Position numbers and translations under genes: made by a program. A DNA stretch of 27,942 bases, taken from positions 1 through 27,942 of the forward strand of contig JAIJUV010000014.1 of assembly GCA_022732315.1 (NCBI GenBank), given 5' to 3'. This stretch comes from Prevotella sp. (GTDB lineage Bacteria > Bacteroidota > Bacteroidia > Bacteroidales > Bacteroidaceae). Below, in pieces: positions 11,219 through 21,894 of the stretch; the first letter of the stretch is position 1, and each line of letters opens with the position of its first letter. The notes beneath the pieces are model-generated. The model worked only from the letters and a program-made list of their open reading frames with translations, had not been told where the DNA came from and did not search any database.

Positions 11219-11371
11219 TCATGAAATGTAAAGCCAATAAATGGCCAGGAGCACCAAAACCATAATGGAGCCTACCACCATCTTGATCATGCAGGTGGCA
11301 ACCTTCTTCAAGACAACGATTCCAATCACCAGAGCCGCCAATGCAAAAGCATAATAAAGGAAATTATCCAT
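11219..11371 (-). CDS. 50-aa membrane protein overlapping the pseudouridine synthase gene
   Basis: The ATG at 11371 is chosen because it overlaps the stop of the upstream gene by 8 bp (ATGGATAA), a common coupling. The frame is open further upstream, but that part lies inside the other gene. The product, starting MDNFLYYAFALAALVIGIVV, has two hydrophobic helices (about residues 4-20 and 29-48) split by a KKVATCMIKM link. It should sit in the inner membrane. I do not recognise a family; it is in an operon with the pseudouridine synthase. Confidence 0.65.
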   Translation of the reverse strand: MDNFLYYAFALAALVIGIVVLKKVATCMIKMVVGSIMVLVLLAIYWLYIS

Positions 11372-12410
11372 TGCGCCCCTCCTTTCTGAATGGCTTGCGA
11401 TTTGCATTAAAAGGCTTCTTTCCTCTTTCATCAAATGACTTTTTTCCTCTTTCGTCGAAAGGCTTGCTATCTTCCTTCATCGCTCTGACGAACTCGTTAG
11501 GAATCGGAGTCTCGAACTCCATCGGCTGATGGGTTACCGGATGGTAGAAGCAGAGCACATAGGCGTGCAGGCAAAGACGACCGCATGGATCATCGCCATT
11601 ACCATACTTAATGTCACCACAAACCGGGTGTCCCATATCGGCAGTATGCACACGAATCTGGTTCTTTCTACCCGTCTCCAGCTTATATTCCACCAGAGAA
11701 TGCTCGGTGGTGCGCTGCAGGGTATGGAAATGGGTAACGGCGTACTTGCCGCCATTGTCCGTATCGCTGGCATAAGTGATATAAGCCTTGTTATCCTTCA
11801 GCCAGTTGGCTACGGTTCCCTCATCTTCCTCCATCTCTCCGGAAACCAGGGCTACATATCGGCGGTCGTAAACGTTATGATGCCAGTCATCCTCCAGGGC
11901 AAGCTCGGTCTGCTTATCCTTGGCGTAGATCATCAGACCCGAGGTGTCGCGGTCGAGTCGGTGAACCACGTGAGCCTGACAGTTCTGGCGGGTCTTGTGG
12001 AAGTAATCATCCAATACGGTCTTCACGTTGAGCGTAGAATGACCGGCAGCCATGCTGAGGATACCCACGTTCTTCTCAACTACGATGATGTAGCGGTCTT
12101 CGTAAACAATCTTGATGTATCTGCTCTTGAAGACCTCCTGGTTCTTCTTGGTCTTGCTTACGCTCACCTTCATGCCCGGTTTCAGGGCGTAGTCAAACTG
12201 GGTGATGGTCTTTCCATCCACCTTGATTCCCCTACCCTGCAAGGTTTGCTTCACCTTGGTCTTGCTAGGACCCTTCACGTTCTCCATCAGCCACTCCAAC
12301 AGCTGTGCTGGTTTCTCCACCTTGTAGTGGTCGTATTCGTTGGGGTTGCCATAGCCGTAAGCATTGTTGCTGTGCTTACTGAAATTACCTTTATTATTCT
12401 GTTGTTTCAT
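11364..12410 (-). CDS. RluA-family RNA pseudouridine synthase
   Basis: This 348-residue enzyme converts uridine to pseudouridine in rRNA or tRNA. An S4-like RNA-binding domain is at about residues 34-85 (QLLEWLMENVKGPSKTKVKQ, GRGIKVDGKTIT). The catalytic domain follows, with the signature HRLDRDTSG at 150-158; Asp153 is the catalytic residue. Later blocks YVALVSGEM, LETGRKNQIRVH and GHPVCGDIKYG also fit the family. The last 30 or so residues are basic and repetitive (SKPFDERGKK, SFDERGKKPF, then NRKPFRKEG), a tail that may bind RNA. It resembles RluD/RluC-type enzymes, but the substrate site cannot be told. It is divergent from the ABC-F gene; its minus-strand promoter is at 12470-12499. Confidence 0.9.
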   Translation of the reverse strand: MKQQNNKGNFSKHSNNAYGYGNPNEYDHYKVEKPAQLLEWLMENVKGPSKTKVKQTLQGRGIKVDGKTITQFDYALKPGMKVSVSKTKKNQEVFKSRYIKIVYEDRYIIVVEKNVGILSMAAGHSTLNVKTVLDDYFHKTRQNCQAHVVHRLDRDTSGLMIYAKDKQTELALEDDWHHNVYDRRYVALVSGEMEEDEGTVANWLKDNKAYITYASDTDNGGKYAVTHFHTLQRTTEHSLVEYKLETGRKNQIRVHTADMGHPVCGDIKYGNGDDPCGRLCLHAYVLCFYHPVTHQPMEFETPIPNEFVRAMKEDSKPFDERGKKSFDERGKKPFNANRKPFRKEGRNG

Positions 12411-12469
12411 TTCTTGTTTTGTTGCTATCTTGTGTCTTGATCAGCCCCTCTTGGTGCCAATTCAGCCTA

Positions 12470-12499
12470 CAAAAGTAAGACTTTTCTGCAAAATAACAA
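12470..12499 (-). promoter_or_regulatory. Promoter for the pseudouridine synthase gene
   Basis: On the minus strand TTG (12499-12497) is followed after 19 bases by TACTTTTG (12477-12470), an exact Bacteroidota TAnnTTTG promoter. The start codon is about 60 bases downstream. Confidence 0.7.
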
Positions 12500-12549
12500 A
12501 GAAGAGCCCCTTTTTTAACTAAAAATTAGTAACTTTTGCCAATAAAACA

Positions 12550-12579
12550 TTGATATACAAATAATTTTTCGTAACTTTG
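12550..12579 (+). promoter_or_regulatory. Promoter for the ABC-F gene
   Basis: TTG at 12550-12552 and TAACTTTG at 12572-12579 are 19 bases apart, the canonical spacing. The ABC-F start codon lies 47 bases downstream. Confidence 0.75.
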
Positions 12580-12623
12580 CACCCAAATTAAGATAAAATC
12601 AGATAAAAGATATTTAGAAATAA

Positions 12624-14249
<1,626 letters not shown>

Positions 14250-14276
14250 ACAGAATACACATATTTATATATATAG

Positions 14277-14320
14277 AGAGAGTGCCAATCTGATGCGAAT
14301 CGGATTGGCACACTCTTTGT
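14277..14320 (+). terminator. Terminator of the ABC-F gene
   Basis: GTGCCAATC at 14282-14290 pairs with GATTGGCAC at 14303-14311, extended by GAGA-type ends around it and followed by a short T run (CTCTTTGTT). It separates ABC-F from grpE. Confidence 0.8.
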
Positions 14321-14343
14321 TAAATACCTAATAAAAAATAATC

Positions 14344-15012
14344 ATGTTTAAAAAATTTAAGACTATGTCACAAGAAAAGAATATAAAAGTTGAAGACGGT
14401 AACGCTCAGGAGCAGGTTCTTAACGAGAACGCTGAGCAGAACGCTACTCAAAACGAGAATAATGCCGAGGCAAATGCCGAAGAGCAGGAAGCTGGAACTG
14501 ACAATGAGTCGGCTAAGGCTGACAACAAGGCAGAGAACGCTGACAACAAGGCAGAGAACGCTGAGGTTGACCCATTGACCAAGGCTCAGCAGGAAGTGGA
14601 AGAACTCAAGAAGACGCTGCTCTACAAGACTGCAGAATTTGAGAACTACCGCAAGCGCACCATGAAGGAGAAGGCAGACCTTATCCTCAACGGCGGCGAG
14701 AAGACCATTTCTGCCATCCTCCCTGTTCTCGACGACTTTGAGCGTGCACTCGCCGACAAAAGCGAGGACCCTAAGGCCATCAAGGAAGGCGTACAGATGA
14801 TTTTCAATAAGTTCGTAAAGACACTTGAGGGTCTTGGCGTGAAGAAGATTGAAACTGCCGACAAGGATTTCGATGTGGATTTCCACGAGGCCATCGCCAT
14901 GGTACCAGGAATGGGCGACGACAAGAAGGGCAAGGTAATCGACTGTGTACAGACTGGTTACACCCTCAACGACAAAGTGATTCGTCACGCTAAGGTTGCC
15001 GTAGGTCAGTAA
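14344..15012 (+). CDS. grpE: Nucleotide exchange factor GrpE
   Basis: GrpE releases ADP from DnaK, working with DnaJ in protein folding and heat-shock recovery in the cytoplasm. The 222-residue product has a long acidic disordered N-terminus (about residues 10-75, Asn/Glu/Ala rich), a helix (LTKAQQEVEELKKTLLYKTA), the family segment EFENYRKRTMKEK and the C-terminal beta domain with DFERAL, VKKIETADKDFDVDFHEAIA and ending HAKVAVGQ. A second Met at 14365 could be the true start; the region before it is short and Lys/Phe rich. A 21-bp segment is exactly duplicated in the tail (14518-14559). dnaJ follows after 118 bp. Confidence 0.95.
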   Translation: MFKKFKTMSQEKNIKVEDGNAQEQVLNENAEQNATQNENNAEANAEEQEAGTDNESAKADNKAENADNKAENAEVDPLTKAQQEVEELKKTLLYKTAEFENYRKRTMKEKADLILNGGEKTISAILPVLDDFERALADKSEDPKAIKEGVQMIFNKFVKTLEGLGVKKIETADKDFDVDFHEAIAMVPGMGDDKKGKVIDCVQTGYTLNDKVIRHAKVAVGQ

Positions 15013-15018
15013 TCTGAC

Positions 15019-15060
15019 GCCAATCATCTTTGTGATTTAATTGTCTATAATTTGATTGGC
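15019..15060 (+). other. Hairpin between grpE and dnaJ
   Basis: GCCAATCA at 15019-15026 pairs perfectly with TGATTGGC at 15053-15060. No T run follows, so it may only lower read-through or stabilise the grpE message, giving different grpE and dnaJ amounts. Confidence 0.5.
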
Positions 15061-15130
15061 TTCAGTTTATCCATCATCAAGGAGGAGAATATCATTCAAG
15101 AAACATCATTATTAGAATAAAGAATTAGCA

Positions 15131-16294
15131 ATGGCTAAGAGAGACTATTATGAGGTGCTTGGCGTAGATAAGCAGGCATCAGAAGACGAAATCAAGAAGG
15201 CTTACCGCAAGATAGCCATCAAGTATCACCCTGACCGCAACCCTGGCGACAAGGAGGCGGAAGAAAAGTTCAAGGAAGCTGCCGAGGCTTACGAGGTTCT
15301 GCACGACCCTCAGAAGCGTCAGCAGTACGACCAGTTTGGATTCAACGGTCCTCAGGGCGGATTCGGCGGCGGATTCGGTGGTGGAGCCAGCATGGACATG
15401 AATGACATCTTCTCTATGTTTGGCGACATCTTCGGCGGACACGGGGGATTCGGCGGATTCGGCGGTGGCTTTGGAGGCGGTGGCGCTCAGCCACAGCAGT
15501 ATCAGGGAAGAGACCTGCGCGTTCAGGCTAAGCTCACCCTGCAGGAAGCCTTCACCGGATGTACCAAGAAGTTTAAGATTCGCAAGGACGTGACCTGTAC
15601 GGCTTGTCACGGTTCGGGCTGCGAGGCTGGTTCTCAGCCAGAAACCTGTCCTACCTGTCACGGTACGGGTTACACCGTACGCACGGTTCGCTCTATGTTC
15701 GGAACCATGCAGACCCAGGCTGCCTGCCCTACTTGCGGCGGCGAAGGTCATGTAATCAAGAACAAGTGTAAGGCTTGCGGCGGCGAGGGTATCGTTGCCG
15801 GCGAGGAAGTGGTAGAGGTAAACATCCCGGCAGGTGTTGACGACGGAATGGTTGTCACGGTTCCTGGCAAGGGTGGTGCCGGCAAGCACAATGGCGTGAA
15901 CGGCGACTTGCAGGTGATTGTACGCGTAGAGAAGAGCGAACAGTTTGAACGCCAGGACAAGGATCTCTATTACAATCTCGTACTCGACTTCTCGACAGCC
16001 GTTCTTGGCGGCGAGATAGAGATTCCAACACTCGAAGGCAAGACCACCATCAAAATAGAACCGGGAACTCAGCCAGGCAAGCAGCTCCGTCTTCGCGGCA
16101 AGGGAATGCCGGCCATCAAGGGATATGGTTACGGAAGAGGCGACATCATCGTCAACATCACCGTCTACATTCCTAAGACTCTGAACAAGGAGGAGAAGGA
16201 ACTGGTGAAGAAGTTCAAGGAATGCGAGAACTTCAAGGCTGATAATGCCGACAAGAAGTCAATCTTCGACAGCATCAAGAACCTGTTCAAGTAA
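15131..16294 (+). CDS. dnaJ: Co-chaperone DnaJ (Hsp40, type I)
   Basis: DnaJ delivers unfolded substrates to DnaK and stimulates its ATPase. The 387-residue product has a J domain (1-70) with HPD at 33-35, a Gly/Phe-rich region (about 75-125), four zinc-binding CxxCxGxG-type motifs starting with CTACHGSG near residue 156, then [16 protein letters not shown] and CKACGGEG, and C-terminal substrate domains ending FDSIKNLFK. This is a complete class I DnaJ. It follows grpE on the same strand; dnaK is not in the window, as often in Bacteroidota. A terminator at 16327-16373 ends the unit. Confidence 0.97.
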   Translation: MAKRDYYEVLGVDKQASEDEIKKAYRKIAIKYHPDRNPGDKEAEEKFKEAAEAYEVLHDPQKRQQYDQFGFNGPQGGFGGGFGGGASMDMNDIFSMFGDIFGGHGGFGGFGGGFGGGGAQPQQYQGRDLRVQAKLTLQEAFTGCTKKFKIRKDVTCTACHGSGCEAGSQPETCPTCHGTGYTVRTVRSMFGTMQTQAACPTCGGEGHVIKNKCKACGGEGIVAGEEVVEVNIPAGVDDGMVVTVPGKGGAGKHNGVNGDLQVIVRVEKSEQFERQDKDLYYNLVLDFSTAVLGGEIEIPTLEGKTTIKIEPGTQPGKQLRLRGKGMPAIKGYGYGRGDIIVNITVYIPKTLNKEEKELVKKFKECENFKADNADKKSIFDSIKNLFK

Positions 16295-16326
16295 AAACGG
16301 AAGTTGTAGTTTTTAGTATTAATACT

Positions 16327-16373
16327 GGCAATCTCATGCATTGGCTATCGCCGGTGATGAGATTGCCTTTTTT
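16327..16373 (+). terminator. Terminator of dnaJ
   Basis: GGCAATCTCAT at 16327-16337 pairs with ATGAGATTGCC at 16357-16367, followed by six T. Very strong hairpin-plus-T signal just before folC. Confidence 0.93.
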
Positions 16374-16398
16374 CATCTCATACATTAATATATAGCTC

Positions 16399-17646
16399 AT
16401 GAATTATCAAGAGACAACAGAATACCTTTTTAACAGCACCCCAGTGTTCGAAAAGATTGGAGCCAAAGCATACAAGCCGGGCCTTCAAACCACCCATGCC
16501 CTGGACGAACACTTCGCACATCCCCATCGTCAATACAAGACCATCCATATTGCCGGAACCAATGGCAAGGGTTCCTGCTCTCATACCATCGCCGCCATCC
16601 TGCAGAGTCAGGGATACAAGGTAGGTCTCTACACCTCCCCTCATCTCGTAGATTTCAGAGAGCGTATCCGAGTTAACGGCGAATGCGTTCCGGAGCAGTA
16701 TGTCATTGACTTCGTAGAGCAGAACCGAAGCTTCTTCGAACCCCTCCATCCATCCTTCTTCGAACTGACCACTGCCATGGCTTTGAAATACTTTGCCGAG
16801 CAGAAGGTAGATTACGCCGTAATCGAGGTAGGACTGGGCGGCAGACTCGACTGCACCAACATCATCACCCCAATGCTTTCCATCATCACCAACATCAGTT
16901 TCGACCATACCCAGTTTCTGGGCAACACGCTGGCAGAGATTGCCGGTGAGAAAGCAGGCATCATCAAGCCACACGTGCCAGTGGTTGTAGGCGAATATCT
17001 TGAAGCAACCCGCCCTGTGTTTGAAGAGAAGGCGAAGGAGATGCAGGCTCCTATCCTCTTTGCGCAGGATTTCTCTGCGCAGGATACAGAGATGGAAAGC
17101 CATGTAGAGATGGAACTGAAGGGTTCCTACCAGGAATGCAACAGGAAAACCATCCTTGCAGCACTCAGCATCCTCCGACAGAACACTACTATCGGCAACG
17201 CTGCCATCAGAAAAGGCTTCGCCCAGGTTTGTGAACTGACCGGACTCCGCGGCAGATGGGAGAAGCTCAATGATGCACCTCTCACCATCTGCGATACGGG
17301 ACATAATCTGGCTGGTTGGAACTATCTGGCTCCACAAATCAAGAGTGTGAAGGCAGAGACCAAGCACATCGTCTTCGGCATGGTTGATGACAAGGATGTG
17401 ACACACGTTTTGCAACTTTTGAGTCAACAGCTCAAAAACGGGGTAAAATACTACTGGACGCAGCCTTCTACCAAAAGAGCCATCCCTGTGGCGAAACTGA
17501 GAGACTTCGCATTGGAGTATGACTTGCACGGAAATGTGTATCATTCTGTAAAAGAAGCATATAAAGCAGCAAAAGAAAATGCGAAAAATAACGATTTCGT
17601 CTTCGTTGGCGGTTCAAGTTACGTAGTGGCAGATTTGCTCTCCTGA
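16399..17646 (+). CDS. folC: Folylpolyglutamate/dihydrofolate synthase
   Basis: FolC adds Glu to dihydropteroate and extends the poly-Glu tail of folates, in the cytoplasm. The 415-residue product carries the Mur-ligase P-loop GTNGKGS (53-59), the TSPHLVDFRERIRVNGE segment, the HSS-type metal region ELTTAMALKYFAEQKVDYAV, GLGGRLDCTNIITP, SFDHTQFLGNTLAEIAGEK, and the C-terminal GRWEKL and DTGHNLAGW blocks. The length is normal. The start at 16399 is only 25 bases from the preceding terminator's T run, so its promoter must overlap the dnaJ end or hairpin. Confidence 0.94.
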   Translation: MNYQETTEYLFNSTPVFEKIGAKAYKPGLQTTHALDEHFAHPHRQYKTIHIAGTNGKGSCSHTIAAILQSQGYKVGLYTSPHLVDFRERIRVNGECVPEQYVIDFVEQNRSFFEPLHPSFFELTTAMALKYFAEQKVDYAVIEVGLGGRLDCTNIITPMLSIITNISFDHTQFLGNTLAEIAGEKAGIIKPHVPVVVGEYLEATRPVFEEKAKEMQAPILFAQDFSAQDTEMESHVEMELKGSYQECNRKTILAALSILRQNTTIGNAAIRKGFAQVCELTGLRGRWEKLNDAPLTICDTGHNLAGWNYLAPQIKSVKAETKHIVFGMVDDKDVTHVLQLLSQQLKNGVKYYWTQPSTKRAIPVAKLRDFALEYDLHGNVYHSVKEAYKAAKENAKNNDFVFVGGSSYVVADLLS

Positions 17647-17685
17647 AAATTTTTAGTTTTTTTAAATCAAATAATTGCTAAAAGA

Positions 17686-17717
17686 TTTGTCACATTCATT
17701 TTTTTTTAGTTACTTTG
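17686..17717 (+). promoter_or_regulatory. Promoter of the galM unit
   Basis: TTTG at 17686-17689 and TTACTTTG at 17710-17717 are 20 bases apart, one mismatch from TAnnTTTG. It lies 50 bases before the galM start codon, behind a long T run. Confidence 0.6.
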
Positions 17718-17767
17718 CAGTAAATTACTTTAGTACATAAAGTAGAGTAACTAAACAATGACATATT

Positions 17768-18853
17768 ATGAATACAGAACCAGTTAACAAGTGTGGTTTG
17801 AAAAGAGAAGATTTTCAGACCACAGTGAACGGAAAGAAGACTGATCTCTTCGTGTTGAGAAACAAGCAGGGCAACGAGATTGCTGTGACTAACTACGGTG
17901 GTGCTGTTGTTGCAATTATGATGCCTGACAAGGACGGCAACTACGCCAACCTCATTCAGGGTCACGACAACATCCAGGATGTCATCAACTCGCCTGAGCC
18001 TTTCTTGAGCGTCCTCATCGGTCGTTACGGTAACCGCATCAAGGAGGGTAAGTTTACCCTTCATGGCAAGGAGTATCAGTTGGCATGCAACGATGGCAAG
18101 AACCACTTGCATGGAGGTCCTACTGGATTCCACGCACACGTTTGGGATGCAACTCGCATGAGCGACAATGCCGTAGTATTGAAGTACACCAGCCCATACG
18201 GCGAGGAAGGATTCTCAGGAGAGCTTACAGTTTGGGTAGCTTACACCTTAACTGAAGACAACGAATTCGTCATCAAGTATCAGGCTACAACCAACAAGAT
18301 GACCATCTGCAACCTGACCCACCACGCATTCTTCTCTATCCAGGGAATTGCTAACCCAACTCCAACCATCGACAACATCATCTGTCAGGTTAACGCAGAC
18401 TACTATCTGCCTATAGATGAGGAGTCTATCCCAACAGGTGAAATCCTGAAGGTAGAGGGTACACCATTCGATTTCCGCACTCCAAAGCCAATCGGCCAGG
18501 ACATCAACGCGGACAACGAGCAGATTAAGAATGGTTCGGGTTACGACCACAACTATGTATTGAATAAGAAGGAAGAAGGCGAGTTGAGCTTTGCTGCTCG
18601 CATCAAAGATCCAGTTAGCTGTCGTACCATGGAGGTTTACACCACAGAGCCAGGTCTGCAGATGTACACAGGTAACTTCCTGGCAGGCATCAAGGGTCAG
18701 CATGGTGCAACCTTCCCACGCCGCAGCGCAGTATGCTTCGAGGCACAGAAGTTCCCAGATACACCTAACCATCCTTACTTCCCAAGTTGCCGATTGAATC
18801 CAGGTGAGACATACACCCAGAAAACAATCTATAAGTTTGGCGTAGAGAAATAA
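17768..18853 (+). CDS. galM: Aldose 1-epimerase (mutarotase), cytosolic
   Basis: GalM interconverts alpha and beta anomers of galactose, glucose and some pentoses, supplying the alpha-galactose used by GalK. The 361-residue protein has no signal peptide. Family blocks are GGAVVAIMMPDKDGNY, LIGRYGNRIKEGKF, NHLHGGPTGFHAHVWDA (His), ICNLTHHAFFSI (catalytic His) and, near the end, VCFEAQKFPDTPNHPYFPSC (catalytic Glu). It heads a galactose set with the permease and galK. A hairpin terminator at 18874 may reduce but not exclude read-through into the permease gene. Confidence 0.94.
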   Translation: MNTEPVNKCGLKREDFQTTVNGKKTDLFVLRNKQGNEIAVTNYGGAVVAIMMPDKDGNYANLIQGHDNIQDVINSPEPFLSVLIGRYGNRIKEGKFTLHGKEYQLACNDGKNHLHGGPTGFHAHVWDATRMSDNAVVLKYTSPYGEEGFSGELTVWVAYTLTEDNEFVIKYQATTNKMTICNLTHHAFFSIQGIANPTPTIDNIICQVNADYYLPIDEESIPTGEILKVEGTPFDFRTPKPIGQDINADNEQIKNGSGYDHNYVLNKKEEGELSFAARIKDPVSCRTMEVYTTEPGLQMYTGNFLAGIKGQHGATFPRRSAVCFEAQKFPDTPNHPYFPSCRLNPGETYTQKTIYKFGVEK

Positions 18854-18873
18854 AAATCTTTCATACAATATTA

Positions 18874-18921
18874 GGAGTTGCTGCCTCTAAACAATTCATG
18901 CAGAGGCAGTTGCTCCTTTTT
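18874..18921 (+). terminator. Terminator after galM
   Basis: CTGCCTCT at 18881-18888 pairs with AGAGGCAG at 18902-18909, with an outer GGAG/CTCC stem across a 3-base internal loop, followed by TTTTTG. It separates galM from the permease, perhaps giving partial termination. Confidence 0.75.
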
Positions 18922-19020
18922 GCGGTAAAACAACTTGAGTAAGCACAACACGGGTAAACCGGCTATAAAACGCAAAAAAATTAAACATAACAATAAAATA
19001 TCAACTATCAAAATTAAACA

Positions 19021-20367
19021 ATGGAACAAAAAATTGGAAACAACAACGGTCGCATCATTGCAATCATTACGATGTGTTTTATCTTTGCAATGATTTCGTT
19101 TGTAACTAACATGGGAGCACCTTTTGGCAACATCTGGGGCTTTAAGTACTCTTGGGCAGCCATGATGGGTAACTTCATGAACTTTGCCGCTTACCTCTTC
19201 ATGGGTATTCCTGCCGGCAAGATGATTGAAAACAAGGGTTACAAGAAAACTGCATTGATCGCACTTGCTGTCGGTACAATCGGTTTGATGATTCAGTACT
19301 TATCAAGTATCTTCGGTGACGACATCCCAGTCTTTACACTCAGTTCAGGCGCCGTTTGCCTCAACCTGATCATTTATCTGTTGGGCGCATTCATCTGCGG
19401 TTTCTGCGTATGTATGCTTAACACGGTGGTTAACCCAATGTTGAACCTGCTCGGTGGCGGTGGTAACCGTGGTAACCAGCTCATTCAGATTGGTGGTACA
19501 TTGAACTCATTGAGTGGTACTCTTACTCCATTGTTGGCAGGTGTACTCGTAGGTACAGTTACAGCCAACACAAGTATGAGTGACGTTGCTCCTCTCCTCT
19601 TCATCGGTATGGCAGTGTTCATCGCAGCCTTCTTCATCATCTGGTTCGTTGCTATTCCTGAGCCAAACATCAAGAAGGAGAATGTACAGTACGACCACAG
19701 TCCTTGGTCTTTCCGTCACTGCGTACTCGGTGTCATCGGTATCTTCTTCTATGTAGGTGTTGAGATTGGTATTCCTGCTCAGCTTATCTTCTACATCAGT
19801 AGCATGGACTTCACAGGTGCAGCTTCTGTAGGTGGTGCTTTCGCAGCAGTTTACTGGTTGCTTATGATGTGCGGCCGATTCCTCAGCTCATTCATCAGCG
19901 GTGCCATTTCTACCAAGACACAGATGATAGTAGTATCATCAGTAGCTATCCTCCTGTTGCTCACAGCCATCTTCTTGCCAGAGGCAAACACATTGAACTT
20001 CTCTTTGGCAGGTGATTCAGAGATTGCAAGTCTTCTCAAGCTCGACGACCATGGTACTGGCGTTGTAGCATTTACAATCCCTACCAAGTGTGTACTCATC
20101 GCCATCTGCGGTTTGTGTACTTCTATCATGTGGGGTGGAATCTTCAACCTTGCCGTTGAGGGTCTTGGCAAATACACAGCTCAGGCATCAGGTATCTTCA
20201 TGATGATGGTAGTTGGTGGTGGTGTAATGCCTCTCATCCAGGATGCTGTTGCTAAGGCTGTTGGCCCTATCGCATCTTACTGGGTTGTCATCGCCATGAT
20301 CGCATACATTCTTTTCTATGCGCTCGTAGGTTGCAAGAATGTCAACAAGGACATCCCTGTAGAGTAA
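19021..20367 (+). CDS. FHS-family (MFS) glucose/galactose permease
   Basis: This 448-residue membrane protein has about 12 hydrophobic helices and the N-terminal loop GKMIENKGYKKTA between helices 2 and 3. It matches the fucose/glucose-galactose:proton symporter group (GluP/FucP), with recognisable segments NTVVNPMLNLLGGGGNRGNQ, LNSLSGTLTPLLAG and, in helix 7, GVEIGIPAQLIFYI. It imports hexose with protons across the inner membrane. Between galM and galK, it most likely takes up galactose or glucose; the same neighbourhood of permease, galK and mutarotase is known in Bacteroides thetaiotaomicron. A fucose specificity cannot be excluded, but no fucose genes are near. Confidence 0.88.
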   Translation: MEQKIGNNNGRIIAIITMCFIFAMISFVTNMGAPFGNIWGFKYSWAAMMGNFMNFAAYLFMGIPAGKMIENKGYKKTALIALAVGTIGLMIQYLSSIFGDDIPVFTLSSGAVCLNLIIYLLGAFICGFCVCMLNTVVNPMLNLLGGGGNRGNQLIQIGGTLNSLSGTLTPLLAGVLVGTVTANTSMSDVAPLLFIGMAVFIAAFFIIWFVAIPEPNIKKENVQYDHSPWSFRHCVLGVIGIFFYVGVEIGIPAQLIFYISSMDFTGAASVGGAFAAVYWLLMMCGRFLSSFISGAISTKTQMIVVSSVAILLLLTAIFLPEANTLNFSLAGDSEIASLLKLDDHGTGVVAFTIPTKCVLIAICGLCTSIMWGGIFNLAVEGLGKYTAQASGIFMMMVVGGGVMPLIQDAVAKAVGPIASYWVVIAMIAYILFYALVGCKNVNKDIPVE

Positions 20368-20470
20368 TCTTCGAAACAACTTACACCCAAGTAAAGTAAT
20401 GCTTTTACTACTCTGGGGTAACAAAATGATAATCAAAACTTTAATAATAACTTTTTAAACTACAGCAATT

Positions 20471-21631
20471 ATGGATATTGAAAAAGTAAGAAGCCGCTTT
20501 ATCAAGCACTTTGATGGTAAAACAGGTAACATCTATATGTCACCAGGTCGTATTAACCTGATTGGCGAGCACACTGACTATAATGGTGGATTCGTATTCC
20601 CAGGTGCAGTTGACAAGGGCATTATGGCTGAGATTCGTCCTAACGGAACAGATACAGTTATGCTCTACTCTATCGACTTGAAGGACCGCGTTGAGTTCAA
20701 GGTAAATGACCCAGAGGGTCCTCGCGCTTCATGGGCACGCTACATCTATGGTATCTGCCAGGAAATGAAGGCTTTGGGCGTTGACGTTAAAGGTTTCAAT
20801 GCAGCATTCTATGGTGATGTACCTCTCGGTGCAGGTATGTCTTCTTCTGCTGCTCTTGAGAGCTGCTTTGCTTTCGCTTTGAACGACCTCTTCGGTGACA
20901 ACAAAGTTTCTAAGTGGGATCTCGTTCTCGCTGGTCAGGCTACTGAGCACAAGTACGTAGGTGTAAACTGCGGTATTATGGACCAGTTTGCTTCTGTATT
21001 CGGCAAGGAGGGCAAGTTGATGCGTCTCGACTGCAACAGCCGTGAGTTTGAGTACTTCCCATTCGAGCCTAAGGGTTACAAGCTCTGCCTGGTTAACTCT
21101 AAGGTTAAGCACGAGTTGGCTGGTTCTCCATACAACGACCGTCGTAACTCTTGCGAGAACGTGGTTAAGCACATCGCTGCTAAGCACCCAGAGGCTAAGT
21201 TTGAAACTCTCCGCGATTGCACATGGGAGCAGCTGGAGGAAGTTCGCGCAGAAGTTGGCGAAGAGGATTACAGCCGCGCTCACTTCGTATTGGGCGAGAA
21301 GGACCGCGTATTAGCAGTCTGCGATGCTCTTGAGAAGGGCGACTACGAGACAGTAGGTCAGAAGATGTACGAGACTCACCACGGTTTGAGCAAGGAATAT
21401 GAGGTAAGCTGCGAGGAACTCGACTTCTTGAACGATGTTGCCAAGGAGAACGGTGTTACTGGTAGCCGTATCATGGGTGGTGGCTTCGGTGGCTGCACCA
21501 TCAACTTAGTAAAGGACGATATCTACGACAAGTTCGTTGAGGATGTTACAGCTAAGTTCACAGCTAAGTATGGTCACGCTCCTGAGATTTACCCAGTGGT
21601 TATCTCTGAAGGTTCTCACAAGGTTTGCTAA
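20471..21631 (+). CDS. galK: Galactokinase
   Basis: GalK phosphorylates alpha-D-galactose to galactose 1-phosphate with ATP, entering the Leloir pathway. The 386-residue product has the galactose signature GRINLIGEHTDYNGGFVFPG near the N-terminus (about 27-46), the GHMP ATP-binding motif PLGAGMSSSAALES (118-131), a CGIMDQFASVFG block with the catalytic Asp, and the C-terminal GSRIMGGGFGGCTINLV motif. This is a full-length GalK. It is 103 bp downstream of the permease on the same strand and ended by a strong terminator. galT and galE are not in the window. Confidence 0.96.
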   Translation: MDIEKVRSRFIKHFDGKTGNIYMSPGRINLIGEHTDYNGGFVFPGAVDKGIMAEIRPNGTDTVMLYSIDLKDRVEFKVNDPEGPRASWARYIYGICQEMKALGVDVKGFNAAFYGDVPLGAGMSSSAALESCFAFALNDLFGDNKVSKWDLVLAGQATEHKYVGVNCGIMDQFASVFGKEGKLMRLDCNSREFEYFPFEPKGYKLCLVNSKVKHELAGSPYNDRRNSCENVVKHIAAKHPEAKFETLRDCTWEQLEEVRAEVGEEDYSRAHFVLGEKDRVLAVCDALEKGDYETVGQKMYETHHGLSKEYEVSCEELDFLNDVAKENGVTGSRIMGGGFGGCTINLVKDDIYDKFVEDVTAKFTAKYGHAPEIYPVVISEGSHKVC

Positions 21632-21658
21632 TATTCATTATTAATATATATATAAAGG

Positions 21659-21695
21659 AACTGCAGTTGGCGTTTGCCGACTGCAGTTTTTTTTT
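21659..21695 (+). terminator. Terminator of galK
   Basis: AACTGCAGT at 21659-21667 pairs with ACTGCAGTT at 21680-21688 (GGC/GCC inner pair), followed by a long T run. Very strong. Confidence 0.93.
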
Positions 21696-21827
21696 GTGTT
21701 CTTTCTTAAACCCAAAAAGAATGCCGAAAAAACAGGGAGAATGAGGGTAAAAACGCCGGAAACAGGGCAATTATATGCAAATAGTGTTAAAAACACACTT
21801 TAGAATAAAAAAAGTTAGGGAAAACGC

Positions 21828-21857
21828 TTGCTAATTCGAAATAAAATTGTAATTTTA
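21828..21857 (+). promoter_or_regulatory. Promoter of the lipoprotein mutarotase gene
   Basis: TTG at 21828-21830 and TAATTTTA at 21850-21857 are exactly 19 bases apart; the -7 element has A instead of the final G. It lies 37 bases before the start codon. The rest of 21696-21827 is AT-rich with no clear feature. Confidence 0.6.
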
Positions 21858-21894
21858 CACCCAAAATTAATAAACGATATAAAACAACCTAAAA

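Noticed and set aside
14368..15027. Long antisense frames opposite grpE, dnaJ, uxaB and galK
   Set aside because: Codon bias of the real genes keeps the opposite strand open; no motifs, starts or spacing support these frames.
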